Shown: positions 41,292 to 52,929 of the stretch, one piece after another | Position numbering within the stretch: the first letter of the stretch is position 1 | How the letters are laid out: every line of letters begins with the position of its first letter | Assembly (NCBI GenBank): GCA_015832175.1 | Contig: WJXW01000004.1 | Span: 2,914,001 to 2,978,000, forward strand | Length of the DNA: 64,000 bases | Source: Paraphaeosphaeria minitans | Taxonomy: Eukaryota; Ascomycota; Dothideomycetes; Pleosporales; Didymosphaeriaceae | Direction: 5' to 3' | Notes under the pieces: model-generated | Told to the model about the DNA's origin: nothing | The model's database searches: none | Seen by the model: the letters and a program-made list of their open reading frames with translations, nothing else | Made by a program: the position numbers and the translations under genes

Positions 41292-43808
41292 GCGATTTTA
41301 GTGGAGGACCTGGAACGATCTACGAGGCTAGTAGACTATCAGCCTTGCTCTGCACTCAATCGAAATTTCAACGACCTTCAAGCGCTTGCTTAGGCCTCTC
41401 GCATGTACGACTTGGTGGCACGCGTGTCCCAACACGGACCGGTCGTCCTAGGTAGTGAAGACCATTCACCAGTGGCCCAACCTAGATGCACGATCTCTCA
41501 AGGGTGATACGACATGTGCGCGGGGCGAGATATCGGCTCTCCACTGCACTGCTGGTGTAACCTGATCTGAGATTTGGAATGGGACCCTGCATTCCTGTGT
41601 TCGCATAACCGCGTACTACTCGACAGCATACGTCAACAAGTACTGACGGACCACGCGTCCTACCAGATGTTGGAGATCTGGAGAGGGGCACTGTGCTTGC
41701 TCTGAGCTGTGCTAGTCTGCATATGGTATCCGCCTGCTCTCCGCAAAGTCCAGACAGTGCGCGGAAAAGGTCGAACAAGCGCGCAACCTTGCTCCAGCTT
41801 TCAAGTACAAGTCGGACCACTCTACGGCTCCTGGTCCGGCTGAAGAGCATTCGCCAACGGACTGCTGACAGAGGGACTACGGGTAGTCATCTGGTAGCGT
41901 GGGGTCGGCGGGGAAACAGCAGGTTCGCACAGATGGACAGAGCAGGCAACGATCAGCGCACAGCTTCCGTGTTGAGCGCACAAGCGGGAGGAGGGACCCT
42001 GTGGCGTTCTCGCAACACCGCATCTCGATCGACCTGAAATGCTCACGACAGATGCTAAGAGTGCATACAGCCGGTGGAACCCATCTCGTAGATGCAGCGC
42101 GATACATGCAGCGCGATACATGCAGCAGCGACATGCTAGGTAGGTGCTCGCTTTCCGAACTGCGGAGAGCAGCCTGGCGGGAGCGCAAGTGCAAGTTGGG
42201 GAAGCAGAGTGCTCGTATGGATGTAGATACCCAGGGAGCTGTACGCTGCGCCGCATCCGAATGGTCCGCATCACAGTGCAAAGTCGTATGAGGGGTGGAT
42301 CTTGTATAGCCAGGGTGTTGTACTCGCAAGCAACGTCGCAACACCAAGTCGTCGATCGGGCGCGCTGGTTCGGGGCGAGGTACGCCAAAGGTAGGTCGCA
42401 AGGTCACTGTGATCTGATGGACGTTGCATGGGCCCGAGACTCCTGGTGCATGGCGAAGGCGTGATAGGGCGGGCCGCTTTCCCACGTCGCTCGTTCAACG
42501 CACATGATACGCCAACGATGATTCACTTGGGTGCTCACGTCCGGTGCTCTCGTCCGACCAGGGCATGTCCAAGGCCGTATCCCCGCTGGCGATGCAGGTG
42601 CTGTCGGGAGAGTCTCCGCGCTGTCCTGGCCTCGCGGCGGGCCATTCAGGTTTTGGACGTTCGAAGAGATGCAAGTTGCGAGGGCGATATCGCACGATAT
42701 TGGCAGGGATAGGTCAGGTTGAGGGCTTGTCTGAAACCGCGCGCGAACGACACAGGACATGGCAATGTCGTCATGGAGGAGAGTGTGCTTTTGCTAGCGG
42801 CGGTGCCTAGTTGATGGTTTTGCGATGGTTAGTTGATGGTTAGTTGGTGGTTAGTTGATGGTTTTGCGATGGTTAGTTGATGGTTAGTTGGTGGTTAGTT
42901 GATGGTTTTGCGATGGTTAGTTGATGGTTAGTTGGTGGTTAGTTGATGGTTTCGCCATGGTCGAAGGCGCACAAGGTAGTCTGGGTAATCTAGCAATCCT
43001 CCCGCTGGCTCTTGTTGAGTGCCCTTTGTGCCGCTGTCCCCGTCGCTCGCGCTGTGAAAGTGCTCTGCTGAGTGCTCAATCGGGCACTCTTGGTCGCATC
43101 CTTGCCATCCTTGTACCCGTACATGCACACGGCCACCCAACAAACACCTTCTCTGCGTTCCCGTCGCTTGTGATGGCCACACTGGGCTTGGTTAGCAGGT
43201 GCGTTAGCGGATCTCGGGTTGAGAGGCCCCGATTGTGAGCACGTCGACGAGTTCGCAGCCGCGCCCACGTCCTCGCGTACGGGAGGCCGGTTGTCTTGTC
43301 AACTAGGTTCGCTGGCTGATGAATGTCCAGCTAGTCGCCCTCAAAAGGTGAAGGCGCCGCCGTTTCCTGAGGCTCAGGTCCGCCCCGCCTGCAGAATCTC
43401 AGCAAAAGAAAACAGAGAACTCTGCCCTTCAACTTCAAGCCAGCATATCTGTTGGACGCTTCCTCAGCATCACGGATCCTCGCCCTCGTCCTTGTCCTCG
43501 TCACGCCACTCGCAATTCCCGAAAACGGCTCGTGGGAACGTCTCACTCCTGCATGCGGCGGCGGCGGTAGTCTTGGCACCTGACTTCGCACCCTGCGTTG
43601 GTATATCATCCTTCTTCTTCTTCCCGGCGAGCCCGCTTCACTGCGCGGCCAGCAGTACCTATCTACCTATTGTTTTCCGTTCGGCTCGTTTGAAGAAACA
43701 TCCGTCTTCTTGACGTCAGGCCCCGATCGTCGTTTCACAGGCGGCACGTTAGCTAGTCCAGCAAGCGAGTGACAAGCAGCCTGAGCCTGAGCCTGAGCCG
43801 CCAGAGCT
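41292..43808. other. Gene-poor region (2.5 kb)
   Basis: Many short overlapping frames, none with a domain I know. Contains the 44-bp GATGGTTAGTT array (42813-42955), a GATACATGCAGCGC double copy (about 42098-42125) and TACC-type motifs at about 42137 and 43655. The pyrimidine-rich last 150 bp are the probable promoter of the next gene. Confidence 0.55.
42813..42955. repeat. 44-bp tandem repeat with internal 11-bp subrepeats
   Basis: GATGGTTTTGC then variants of GATGGTTAGTT (three per unit, one with GGTGGTTAGTT). Units start at 42813, 42857 and 42901, with a diverged partial at 42945. The array was probably built from an 11-bp ancestor. Confidence 0.95.
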
Positions 43809-44938
43809 ATGGCTGCAACCGCCCCCTTCGCACAACCTCTGCCTACCCGGCGTAAACCCATCGCATATCCTGGCATCTCGGTGCGGCCACCAGCTCCCCC
43901 TTTCGACGCACAATCAGGACACTCGCGCACGCGCACCACGTCCTCGGGCGTCTTTCCTGTGGCTCCATCGCCGACCACCGCCACCGCCACCACCATGAAC
44001 TCGCAGCAGTACCCGCAGCAGATGTACTCGGGAGGCCTCCGCCGGACACCCACCTCGTCGACCTCTTCCACGACCGGCACGCCCGGCCGCACAAATAGCG
44101 GCGCCCTCCGCCGCTCCTCGTCGACACGCTCTGGCAACTCACCGTCCAGCTATGTGGCTCTGATGCGCAAACAAAAAGCCACCGTCTGGTGCGACCGAGC
44201 GCAGTATGACGACCCGCGCGTAGTTGCCCAGCAGCGTCAGGCAAAAGTAGGTTGCATTGGATCCAGAGCCGCGCTGTATTCATGGAGCCACGCTGACATC
44301 AGACGCAGATGCGCGCCGTCATGGAGGTCGCTGGTGGGGGTCACTACGCGCCCCTCCGCAACGCCTCGGGCAGCTCAGGCGTCGCCGCTGGAGTGCGCTC
44401 CAAGGTCCGTCACCACGGCGTACCCAAGGCCTCGCTGTACGCGCCCATCGCTACGACTGGGTCTGGCGTCCCCATGCGCTTGAGTGCATCCGAAGTCGAT
44501 GAGGGTGATAGCGAGGACAACAACTCGATAGGACCGGGCGCGGCGCCCTACCACCACCGCACCGGCTCCGGCCGCAGCTCTCTCGGCTCTGGTCGCCGCG
44601 TCGGCTACGCCAGCGGGCGCATCTCGTCAAACTCGACCCCGCCAAACGGACAGAACTCGTCGCCCGGCGAGATGGCAGACCTTCCCGAGGAGGAGACGCC
44701 CGTGCCCAACTACGCCCAGAACGACTACTTCGAGCATACCAAGACAGGGCTGAGCGGAGGCAGTGGGAGCAGCGAAGAAAGGAATTTCGGCAGCGTTGGC
44801 CAGATGCCACAAGGGCTTCCCAAAGCAGACCCGGAAAAGAACACTTCCGACCTCCATCGGAGAGGCAGTGTGGACGAACGCACCACGACCATGAGCGGCA
44901 CAAGGCTTTTTATTGCTAATCCCGACTTGAGCGACTAG
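43809..44938 (+). CDS. Disordered protein with short ordered core, unknown function
   Basis: Exons 43809-44246 and 44309-44938 (62-nt intron, GTAGGT...CGCAG, phase 0), giving 355 aa. It is mostly Ser/Thr/Pro/Gly-rich. One segment spanning the splice junction looks ordered: SSYVALMRKQKATVWCDRAQ, then YDDPRVVAQQRQAKMRAVMEVAGG. The C-terminal half has phospho-site-like Ser-rich runs and ends LFIANPDLSD. I believe the central block is conserved among filamentous ascomycetes, but I cannot name a family. No signal peptide or membrane helix. Confidence 0.65.
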
Positions 44939-45549
44939 ACTTTAGTTTGCCAAAAATAGTGATACCCATCGGTAATGCAGGACTGGGGATATAGTGAGGG
45001 GGAGTGTTGGATGATGGATGAACATATGGCACGGCGTCTGACATATTCCTCAGAGTACTCTCGTTTGACTCGCAGGCATCGCTGGATTGCGCTGCTGGCA
45101 TGGTATTTCTTTAATCAGTTGGACTTTTGCACGGGATGTCGCTCACTGCATGTATATACGTAATTGCAGGTCGGAGCGACACCTCAGATATAGACTTATC
45201 GAACATATCAAATCACATTGCGGCCAAATTTTGTGATTTCCCCTGACGCGACGTCGCCAACGAGGGCCCACGCGCACGAGTTCTCCACATTGCTGTATAC
45301 GATCCATACGAGAGTCGCCACCGTCGTCGATCGCATGTGGAGCCCTCGGACGCCTCGGCACGCAAGGTGACCGAAGCTATGGGCACCCTTCGGAACCTCT
45401 TCTCGGAACCTCTTTTCGGACTCCTTGGCAAAGTTGAACCAGCAACTTTCCGGGCAAAATAAAATTACAACTCCTAAACAACGCTCGCTCTGGGCCGTGA
45501 CGCGACAGTAGACAGCCAATCGATCCTCCGCGATAGCAGTTGGGATATC
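44939..45549. other. Intergenic region upstream of ERG7
   Basis: 0.6 kb, no gene recognised. The region 45170-45540 on the minus strand has open frames without any recognisable domain. Confidence 0.5.
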
Positions 45550-47953
45550 ATGAGGCAGGCCAACGGGCATGCGAAAAGTAATGGGGCGATAAAAAGTGCA
45601 GTGCAGTCGGGGGGAGAAGTCGAGAGGACGGACTACACGAGGTGGCGCATGAAAAATGACCGCGGCACTCAGACATGGCAATACCTGGAGAGCGACGAGG
45701 AAGTCAAGGCGTGGCCGCAGAGCACGGCGGACAAGTGGTATCTGGGCATGGACACGGTACGCCCCACCGTCTACCTGCACATCGCCTGCACAATTGAGGC
45801 GTGGTACTGATGTCTGCGTTGACATAGGAACTTCCTGACCTTCCGCCCGCAAAGACCCCACTCCAGGCTATACACAATGGCCTCGCGTATTACAAAGAGC
45901 TGCAGCAGCCGGTTGGCAACTGGGCGTGCGAATACGGCGGTCCCATGTTCCTCCTCCCCGGGCTCATAGTCACTTGGTATGTTACCGAGACGCCGATACC
46001 ATGGCATCACAAGGCAGAGATGAAGAGATATCTCTTTGCGAGGGCGAATCCTGAGGACGGCGGGTGGGGATTGCACATCGAGGGCGAGAGCAGCGTGTTC
46101 GGCACAGCGATGAACTACGTCGCGTTGAGGTTATTAGGCGTGGACGCGGAGGACATGCGGATGCAAAAGGCTAGGGCTACGCTTTGGAAGCTGGGCGGAG
46201 CGCTGAAGGCGCCGCATTGGGCGAAGTTCTGGCTGGCGGCGCTGGGGGTGCTGGATTGGGATGTAGTCAATCCGGTACCGCCTGAGCTGTGGTATGTTAT
46301 CCAACACTCCTTGAACTATGCAGCAGCAGGAAAGCTGATAGAAGCAGGTTGCTCCCCAATTGGGTGCCTGTCCACCCAAGGAAGTGGTGGGTGCACATGC
46401 GAACCGTCTTCCTCCCCATGGGATACATCTACTCCCAGCGGTGGTCATACCCCCTTAACGATCTTACGAAATCAATCCGATCCGAAATTCTTGTTCAGCC
46501 TTACGAGTCCATCACCTTCATCCACCACCGCAACGACATCTCACCCACGGACAACTACCACCCCAAGTCCCTCGCCTTGCGTATCATCTTCTGGTTCCTG
46601 GTGTACATCTGGTTCCCCTACCTACGGCCCGCCTCGCTGAAGAAAATGGCAGAAGAACATGTATGGTGGATCATACAACGCGAGGACGCCAACTCCGACT
46701 TTGCCAATTTGGGTCCGGTCAACGGGCCGTTAAACACCCTCGTGTCGTACATACGGTATGGGCCGGAATCAGTGCCATTCCGAAGACATTTGGAGACTCT
46801 GCCGGAATTTCTATGGATGAAGGATGAGGGTATGCTCATGAATGGCACGAATGGCGTGCAAAATTGGGACACAGCGTTCACGGTTCAGGCCGTCAAGCAC
46901 TGTGGCCTCGTACAAGACCCTCAATATCACGACATGCTTCACCGCGCTCTAGGGTTCCTCGAGGATCAGCAATGCCTCGAAGAATGCGGCGACCTGCATC
47001 AAACCTACCGGCAGTCGCGGAAAGGCGCATGGGGCTTCTCGAACCGCCGACAAGGCTACACAGTCTCGGACTGCACCTCGGAGGGCCTCAAAGCAGTCCT
47101 GATCCTCCAAACTCTACCAGAATTCAAATCCGCAATACCCGACGATCGCCTCCGCGCTGCCATCGACATCCTCCTCACCATGCAGAACAAGAGCGGTGGC
47201 TGCGCCTCCTACGAACCCACCCGCGGCTCCGAGTACCTCGAGTGGCTCAACGCGGCCGAGGTCTTCGGCCGCATCATGATCGAGTACGACTACAACGAGT
47301 GCACGACCGCCGTTATCACCGCGCTGCACATGTTCCAGAAATACGACGCTTCCTACCGGGCCGACGAGATCGCGGCGTTCAAGGCCCGCGCTATCAACTA
47401 CATCCGCGCGGCGCAGCACGACGACGGCAGCTGGTACGGCGCGTGGGGCATCTGCTTCACGTACGCGGCCATGTTCGCGATGGAGTCTCTGGCGTGCGGC
47501 GGCGAGACGTATGCCAATTCCGAGCGCGTGCGGCGTGGGTGCCAGTTCTTCCTCGACCGGCAGATGGAGGATGGCGGGTGGGGCGAGACGTATCGGAGCT
47601 GCGAGACGGGCGTCTGGTGCAACCATGCGCAGTCGCAGGTCGTGCAGACGGCGTGGGTCGTCATCGCCATGTGCCATGCGGAGTTTCCGGACAAGGAGCC
47701 GCTGCGCAAGGCGCTGGAAATGGTGGTGAGGCGGCAGCAGAGGAACGGCGAGTGGCTGCAGGAGGCGATTGAGGGAGTGTTTAACAAGTCTTGGTAAGTC
47801 TTTCGTCCCCCTCATGTGTTCCGGCGAGTCTTTGGGGATGGAGCGCTAACGGTTGGGGGCAGCATGATTTCGTATCCGAACTACAAGTTCATCTTCCCCA
47901 TCATGGCGCTGGGGATGTACAAAGAGAGGTTTGGAAACGAGGCGCTGTTTTGA
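45550..47953 (+). CDS. erg7: Lanosterol synthase (oxidosqualene cyclase) ERG7
   Basis: Exons 45550-45756, 45828-46291, 46348-47793 and 47863-47953, giving 735 aa (yeast 731), all in phase. The enzyme cyclises 2,3-oxidosqualene to lanosterol in ergosterol synthesis, on ER or lipid-droplet membranes. Visible motifs: NWACEYGGPMFLLPG and GGWGLHIEG near the N-terminus, and VHPRKWWVHMRTVFLPMGY. The acid motif is VSDCTSE (catalytic Asp in a DCTSE variant of DCTAE). Several QW repeats follow (GSWYGAWGICFTYA, DGGWGETYRSC, NGEWLQE). The last exon supplies the conserved end MISYPNYKFIFPIMALG. No defect seen. No other sterol gene lies nearby. Confidence 0.95.
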
Positions 47954-50360
47954 GCGGCTCGCATATTCGGCATGCTTGGATAGAGGAGGCATAGCATTGA
48001 CGACACCTGTACATACACGCAATACGTAATTAAGACGCGCCGTCTAGAGCGGTACGCATGTGACGCTACAATATGGTGTTGCACTTAAATGGACCTCTGG
48101 TCTAAAGAGAGAAAAAGTAACCGCAGGGTCTGTTCGAGGATGCACGTGGAAGAAAAGGTAACACTGGCGCAAAAGGTGAGTCTAATCTTCCGGCTCGCAG
48201 CTCGCATCTCGCAGGTAAGCCCTACCCACCCAGTCGTCTCCAGTTCCGCAAAGGACCAACCGTATTATTTGGGGAGGTTGCGACCAAGCTGCCAGTGCCG
48301 GATTTAGTCCATCATTCGTGCGAGCCAACCCCCTTTTTAGCAAGATTTGAACATGTTAGCTGTTGGGAGAACAGCCATTCTCTTTCGGCTGGTCGCTATG
48401 CCTCATACAGCGTGCTTGAACTCGCGCTAATGTGCTTATGCGATGTAGATTACTTCTGCATGCACACACGGTAAGTTTGGATCTTAGGATGGGGGTGTAC
48501 GGGAGGTAGGTACCTGGGGACGTCAAGTACGCTACCGTCATCCTAATAACTTCTCCTGCTAGGTGCATTGTAGAAGCCATGGCATATTTATCTTTTTTGA
48601 CTACAATAAGAGCTTTGCTCTCACGCAACTACTTCTGAACCTTATCTACGCTGGTTATACTCAGTCCAGGGCTGGTGTTCCGTGCTCTAGGTACCGCACC
48701 CGTAGGTACTCCAACCTCAGCGTCGGCATCTTCCAATTCCCCGCTTTCGCCGTCCGCACAGTCCACCCTGCAGGGCATTGCCTCATCGCGTTTGTTGTAT
48801 GGAATAGAGGTGTGGGAAGTGGGAAGGGCGCATTCTCGCCCGCTTAAGGGCCGTAGCATTCTTGCTAGGAATCTACACGTCCACGTTGATTGTGGTATCA
48901 ATATCACATCGCCCGGGTCATCCGACCTCCAACCTACCTGTATTACTGCCACAATCACGCACACCGATTTAGGTATCGCATCGGAGGACTACGCCATTCG
49001 GAGTCAACCCAGGCCGTTTCATATGCAACTATCACTTGTCAGGGTTCTCAAGATGTGCTGATATCCGACTTGCGATTCGCCAGGACCAAGGCACATCATG
49101 CGTAGTGTCTTCAGCATGGCAATCATAGATGTCCAAGTCCATCGCTCTAGAACGAAAAATCTTGTCCTCATGATATTCCGAACGAACGGCGCAGAGAGTT
49201 CAAAAGCAGGTTTCAACCCGTTTCTTGACTTTTCAAACCTCCCCTCGAGATCGTGCCTGCGTGATAACGCTTCCGAAATATTGGCCTCTTTCTACAAGCC
49301 TTGAAAGGCAAAATCAGGGACTTCTATCCTCTTTCTAGACAAACGAGATTGGACCTTCACATTACGACCACCATTTTTACCCAATCAGCAGCAAGCAATG
49401 GGGCGGAAGCGCCGTGTCCCTGCTCAGAGCACTTCATTTTTCCCGCATACGATCATGCGCGGAATGATAAGAGACCAGGCCTTGGGCCTGGCCACCACGC
49501 TGCTGCTGCTATCCCTGCTACCCTGGCAGCGTTATGGCCCCTCACTCATCGATTACGTACGCCATCCACCAGGGACCGCTGGCTACGGTACATACGCTGA
49601 TTCGTTCGCTAGCAGTATTGTTGGACCCCAAGGCGGGCATAATCTTGGAACTCCCAAGCGTGCCTGCGAACGACGAGACTACGCGCTACCTAGGTTACGG
49701 ACCGGTTTCAAGACCTACAAACCGAATTCTCCACCGAAAAGGATGAGTTGGAGGAGTTGCACAACAATGCCAACCTGCAGGTTGGATTGCCGGCCAATGC
49801 TAGATGGGACTTAGTATACGCTCGCCAGCGTATCACAAAATGGAACACGAGTTACAAGCTAAGGTAGGTATCCCTGCGTGTGAGTCCGGAGAAAGTCTAC
49901 ATTTTTGCAATTACCGGTCGAGCAACCATTCGCTGGGATCCCGTTTAGACCCAGTTTCAGGTTCGATACCGTCTTCTGATTAGATCGCTTCTCTCTTGCC
50001 TCGACCGGTAATAAAATAAAACTACGGTATCTGGTCCGAAACCCACGTGGGTGCAACGAATGCGGACTGTGTCCGAGTGCCACTGTGGGGTCCCCGTATC
50101 ATTATCACCCCATTAGGTCGCACGGCAGGATCTACGGCGCTAGTTAGACGGTCCGCATTAGACCACTGCGGTGCTGATTTGCTGCATTCGCCGCCATGGT
50201 ATTAACCTTCGATAGGAGGTGTTTCGAGATTGGGGCCATTTGGAGGTAAAGCTATGGGCATACGACGTGGAACATCTCCCCTTTCTCACATGAACTTTCC
50301 CATTCCACCTTCACCCCCAACATCAATGCTTCACGATTGTTTAGTCTCGATGCCATTTCG
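47954..50360. other. Gene-poor region (2.4 kb) with one weak gene candidate
   Basis: Contains GGTAGGTACCTGGGG (about 48505), GGTACCGCACCCGTAGGTA (about 48690) and CCCACGTGGGTG (about 50042). The only coding-like stretch is at 49534-49867 (separate entry). Confidence 0.5.
49534..49867 (+). CDS. Possible gene fragment, 3' end unresolved
   Basis: The stretch 49690-49866 reads, in one frame, RFQDLQTEFSTEKDELEELH and then LPANARWDLVYARQRITKWN, ending at a good donor (AAG|GTAGGT). This looks coding. It can be joined in phase to an upstream frame (ATG 49534) by an intron GTATTG...CCTAG of about 79 nt. A second overlapping frame starting at 49398 has a hydrophobic stretch (LGLATTLLLLSLLP). I find no convincing next exon, so this may be a decayed gene. 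No family recognised. Confidence 0.25.
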
Positions 50361-51313
50361 ATGCAGCTCGTCATCCTTTTTGCTTGCCTGATCGGCGGTC
50401 TGCACCGTGCAGAGGCTGCTGTGAAAACCCACATCTATATCGACCAAGTACCTATCTACACGAAGCTCGCATCATGCGCACAAGATCGTGTCAGTGCGAT
50501 TGTACGCGCACAAGCATCTGGGTGTGGAGACGACACTCAGTTGACATCGTTCGCATGCTTTTGCATCGACTCAAGCAGTGAATTCGCATCGATCATCTCC
50601 ACCGCCGTTAAAGACCAGTGTAGCAGTGCAGCGACCGAGGCAGTATTGACTGCAAGACATGCTGCCGTGAAAACAACAGCTCATCGCGTCAGAGCGCGAG
50701 CTACAGTCACTCCTGCACCCACAACTACAGGGGCTGTTGTTAGAGATGTCAACAGTGCTTTGGAAGCGTTCGATAGCTACTGCTCGAAGAGTACCGAGTT
50801 GACGCGATGTGAGTATATCCATGCAGGCTTTTATACTAAAATGCTGAACCACCTGTAGTCCAACAAGATTCCAATTCTCAGGTTACACAGGCACCTACGA
50901 CTGTCTTCGTCACTTTGACGCCTTCGGCACCTTCTGTATCATCACCTGCAGATACATCGACCAAACCCAGCAAGCCAATCGCAGCGATCGTCGTACCTGT
51001 GATCCTTGTTCCCATCGCACTGGGAATCATTCTGTGGCTCTTTCTAAAACACCGCCGCCAACAGCGCGAGTTCGGTCATAAACTGCAAGAGCTACAAGCA
51101 GAGAACTCGTTCGCTAGAAGAGACCAGACTATAGTGGGCAATTCCAACCTCGTTATGGTCACTGATCAGAAGGAGCTGCCTGTGCAATACGGAACTGAAC
51201 TATACGCCACAGAACACAGGGTTGAGATGCCACCAAACCAGAACCTTGCTGTGGAGTTGGATGGAAATGCTGGAGGGACAGCACAGAAGAATAAGAAGAT
51301 GGGTCTTGCATAA
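50361..51313 (+). CDS. Cys-rich single-pass cell-surface protein
   Basis: Exons 50361-50808 and 50859-51313 (50-nt intron, GTGAGT...TGTAG), giving 300 aa. A signal peptide (QLVILFACLIGGLHRAEA) is followed by a domain with about six cysteines (LASCAQD, ASGCGDD, FACFC, KDQC, SYC). The Cys spacing and the FACFC element recall a CFEM-like domain, although it has fewer than eight cysteines. A Thr/Pro/Ser-rich stalk, one transmembrane helix (AAIVVPVILVPIALGIILWLFL, about residues 193-214), the basic HRRQQRE anchor and a cytosolic tail of about 80 residues follow. The design is that of fungal cell-wall sensors or surface effectors; ligand unknown. Convergent with the methyltransferase, 54 bp away. 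Confidence 0.75.
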
Positions 51314-51367
51314 TAAACGAGTCATATCTCTCTCCGCATATGCCATGTTAAATGAAAAAGATATCCG

Positions 51368-52229
51368 CTACTCCTTCAAAACAGCAACAGCAATATACTG
51401 CTTCATCTCCGTTGCCACAACGCCCTCCTCATTCCTACATGCTTCGATTTCTTTGACCCACGCCCTCTTGATCTCCTCCACCCTCCCCGTATCCAACCTC
51501 TCCAACCCGAAGCTCAACCATGTCTGATCCTCGGCCAGGTTCTTCCACAGTGCCGCCATCTTCTCCTCACTCCCCGCTTCCCACCTCGCCTTGCTCTCCC
51601 CTGCCTTCTCCACCTTCACCAGCTCAAACTGCGTCCCCTCGAAAAGCCTTCGAAACGCCGCCTCCGTGTCTGCCAGCCACAGCACATCAAACGGGGCTTC
51701 GAAGCCTCGCGGGATAGCAACATCAAGGAACAGTTTCGCCGGGAGGTGCGTCGCCCACACATCCGCCACGAAGACGCCACCAGGCCTCATCACGTCCCGG
51801 GCCAGCGCCCCCAACATCTTCCCAGGCTCCGCAAACATGGAAATCGCACTCCCGCACGTCACGGCATCCGCCCACCTCCCGCCATACCCCACCGGCACAT
51901 CCAAGGCCCCCACGTCCCGCTGCAGAAACTCGACTCCATCGCGCCTGCCCGCCTCGTCCGCGGCTTTCCTCGCGAGCCCCACAAACTCGTCCGAGATGTC
52001 GATGCCCAGCACCCGGCCTCCTTCACCAACTTTCGCCGCTGCTACCAAAGCGACTTTCCCCGTGCCAGTGGCGAGGTCCAGGACCGAAGCGCCGGGCTTA
52101 ATGGCGGGGCCGGCGGCGTCGACGATGCGTTCTGGACCGCCGGCGTGCGGTCATGGAGTTGTAAGATTTTCCGACGTTGTTGTAGAAGGTTCGCAGGGCG
52201 GAAACGTAGGGGGAGAAGGTGGGAGACAT
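51368..52229 (-). pseudogene. SAM-dependent methyltransferase with a frameshift
   Basis: From ATG 52229 the frame reads MSPTFSPYVSALRTFYNNVG and KSYNSMTA, then runs into Arg-rich nonsense and a stop after about 44 codons. One base out of phase, at 52139-52150, the class I methyltransferase continues: GGPERIVDAAGPAIKPGASV, LDLATGTGKVAL (SAM motif I), GGRVLGIDISDEFV, FLQRDVGALD, then MRPGGVFVADVWATH and a normal end EMKQYIAVAVLKE. The pieces together would be about 285 aa, UbiE/COQ5-like. The frame change looks like a 4-bp insertion (ACGC between ACCGC and CGGCGG). A 44-nt intron with a GTCGGA donor would also remove the site but would delete coding-like sequence. Pseudogene, assembly error or unusual splicing cannot be separated here. 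Confidence 0.7.
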
Positions 52230-52929
52230 AATGATGGTGATGATGGTCGCTGTTTTGATCGCATATCGCTCGGTAGGTAATGCCGACTAGTGTTTACATA
52301 TATATATATATATAAACATTTTGTGATGGGTGCGCTGGCAGTCTTGCGGCCTGTTGCGGCCGTAGGGGACTACTGTGGTGTTTGTGCGGCGACATTCCGG
52401 ACACGAGGAAAGTCTCCGAGGTGTACGGTACCTACCTAGCAGGTGTAGGTGCTCCAGAGTGGATCAAAGTGTGTTAATTAAATGCTAATAAGCTCTTATA
52501 AGTCTATGAAGCGAGAGGCTATCGCAATGCGTGTTTCGGACTTTCCGCTTCACAGCGGCTTTGCCGTGAGAGTTTCACGATTGCCAATGAATGATACATC
52601 GCCACAATCTTCAGTTTTTACCCCAATCTATGCAGTCTGTGTGCGAACTGCTAGTATGAACACTTATCCAATCTTTCTCTCTCTGGAATACTCATCAAAT
52701 AGGCCGGGTAACGAAAGATGGATTGTCCGTTCCATAACCCATATAATTCGCGCGTGGCGCCACGGAAGCCCCCATAAATCGAATAACCAGTTCTAATTCT
52801 CTACCTACACCCACGGAGCTAAAATAACATGAAAAAATATCACTTTCTGGTTTTCACTACGACCCAAAACCCTCGTGGTTCCGTTTATTTTGTAGTTCCG
52901 TCCATTCGGTATCCCTTCTCTGAGGCGAG
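52230..52929. other. Intergenic region with (AT)n run
   Basis: 0.7 kb. An (AT)8-9 run lies at 52298-52314 and GGTACCTACCTAGC at 52427-52440. No gene recognised. Confidence 0.55.
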
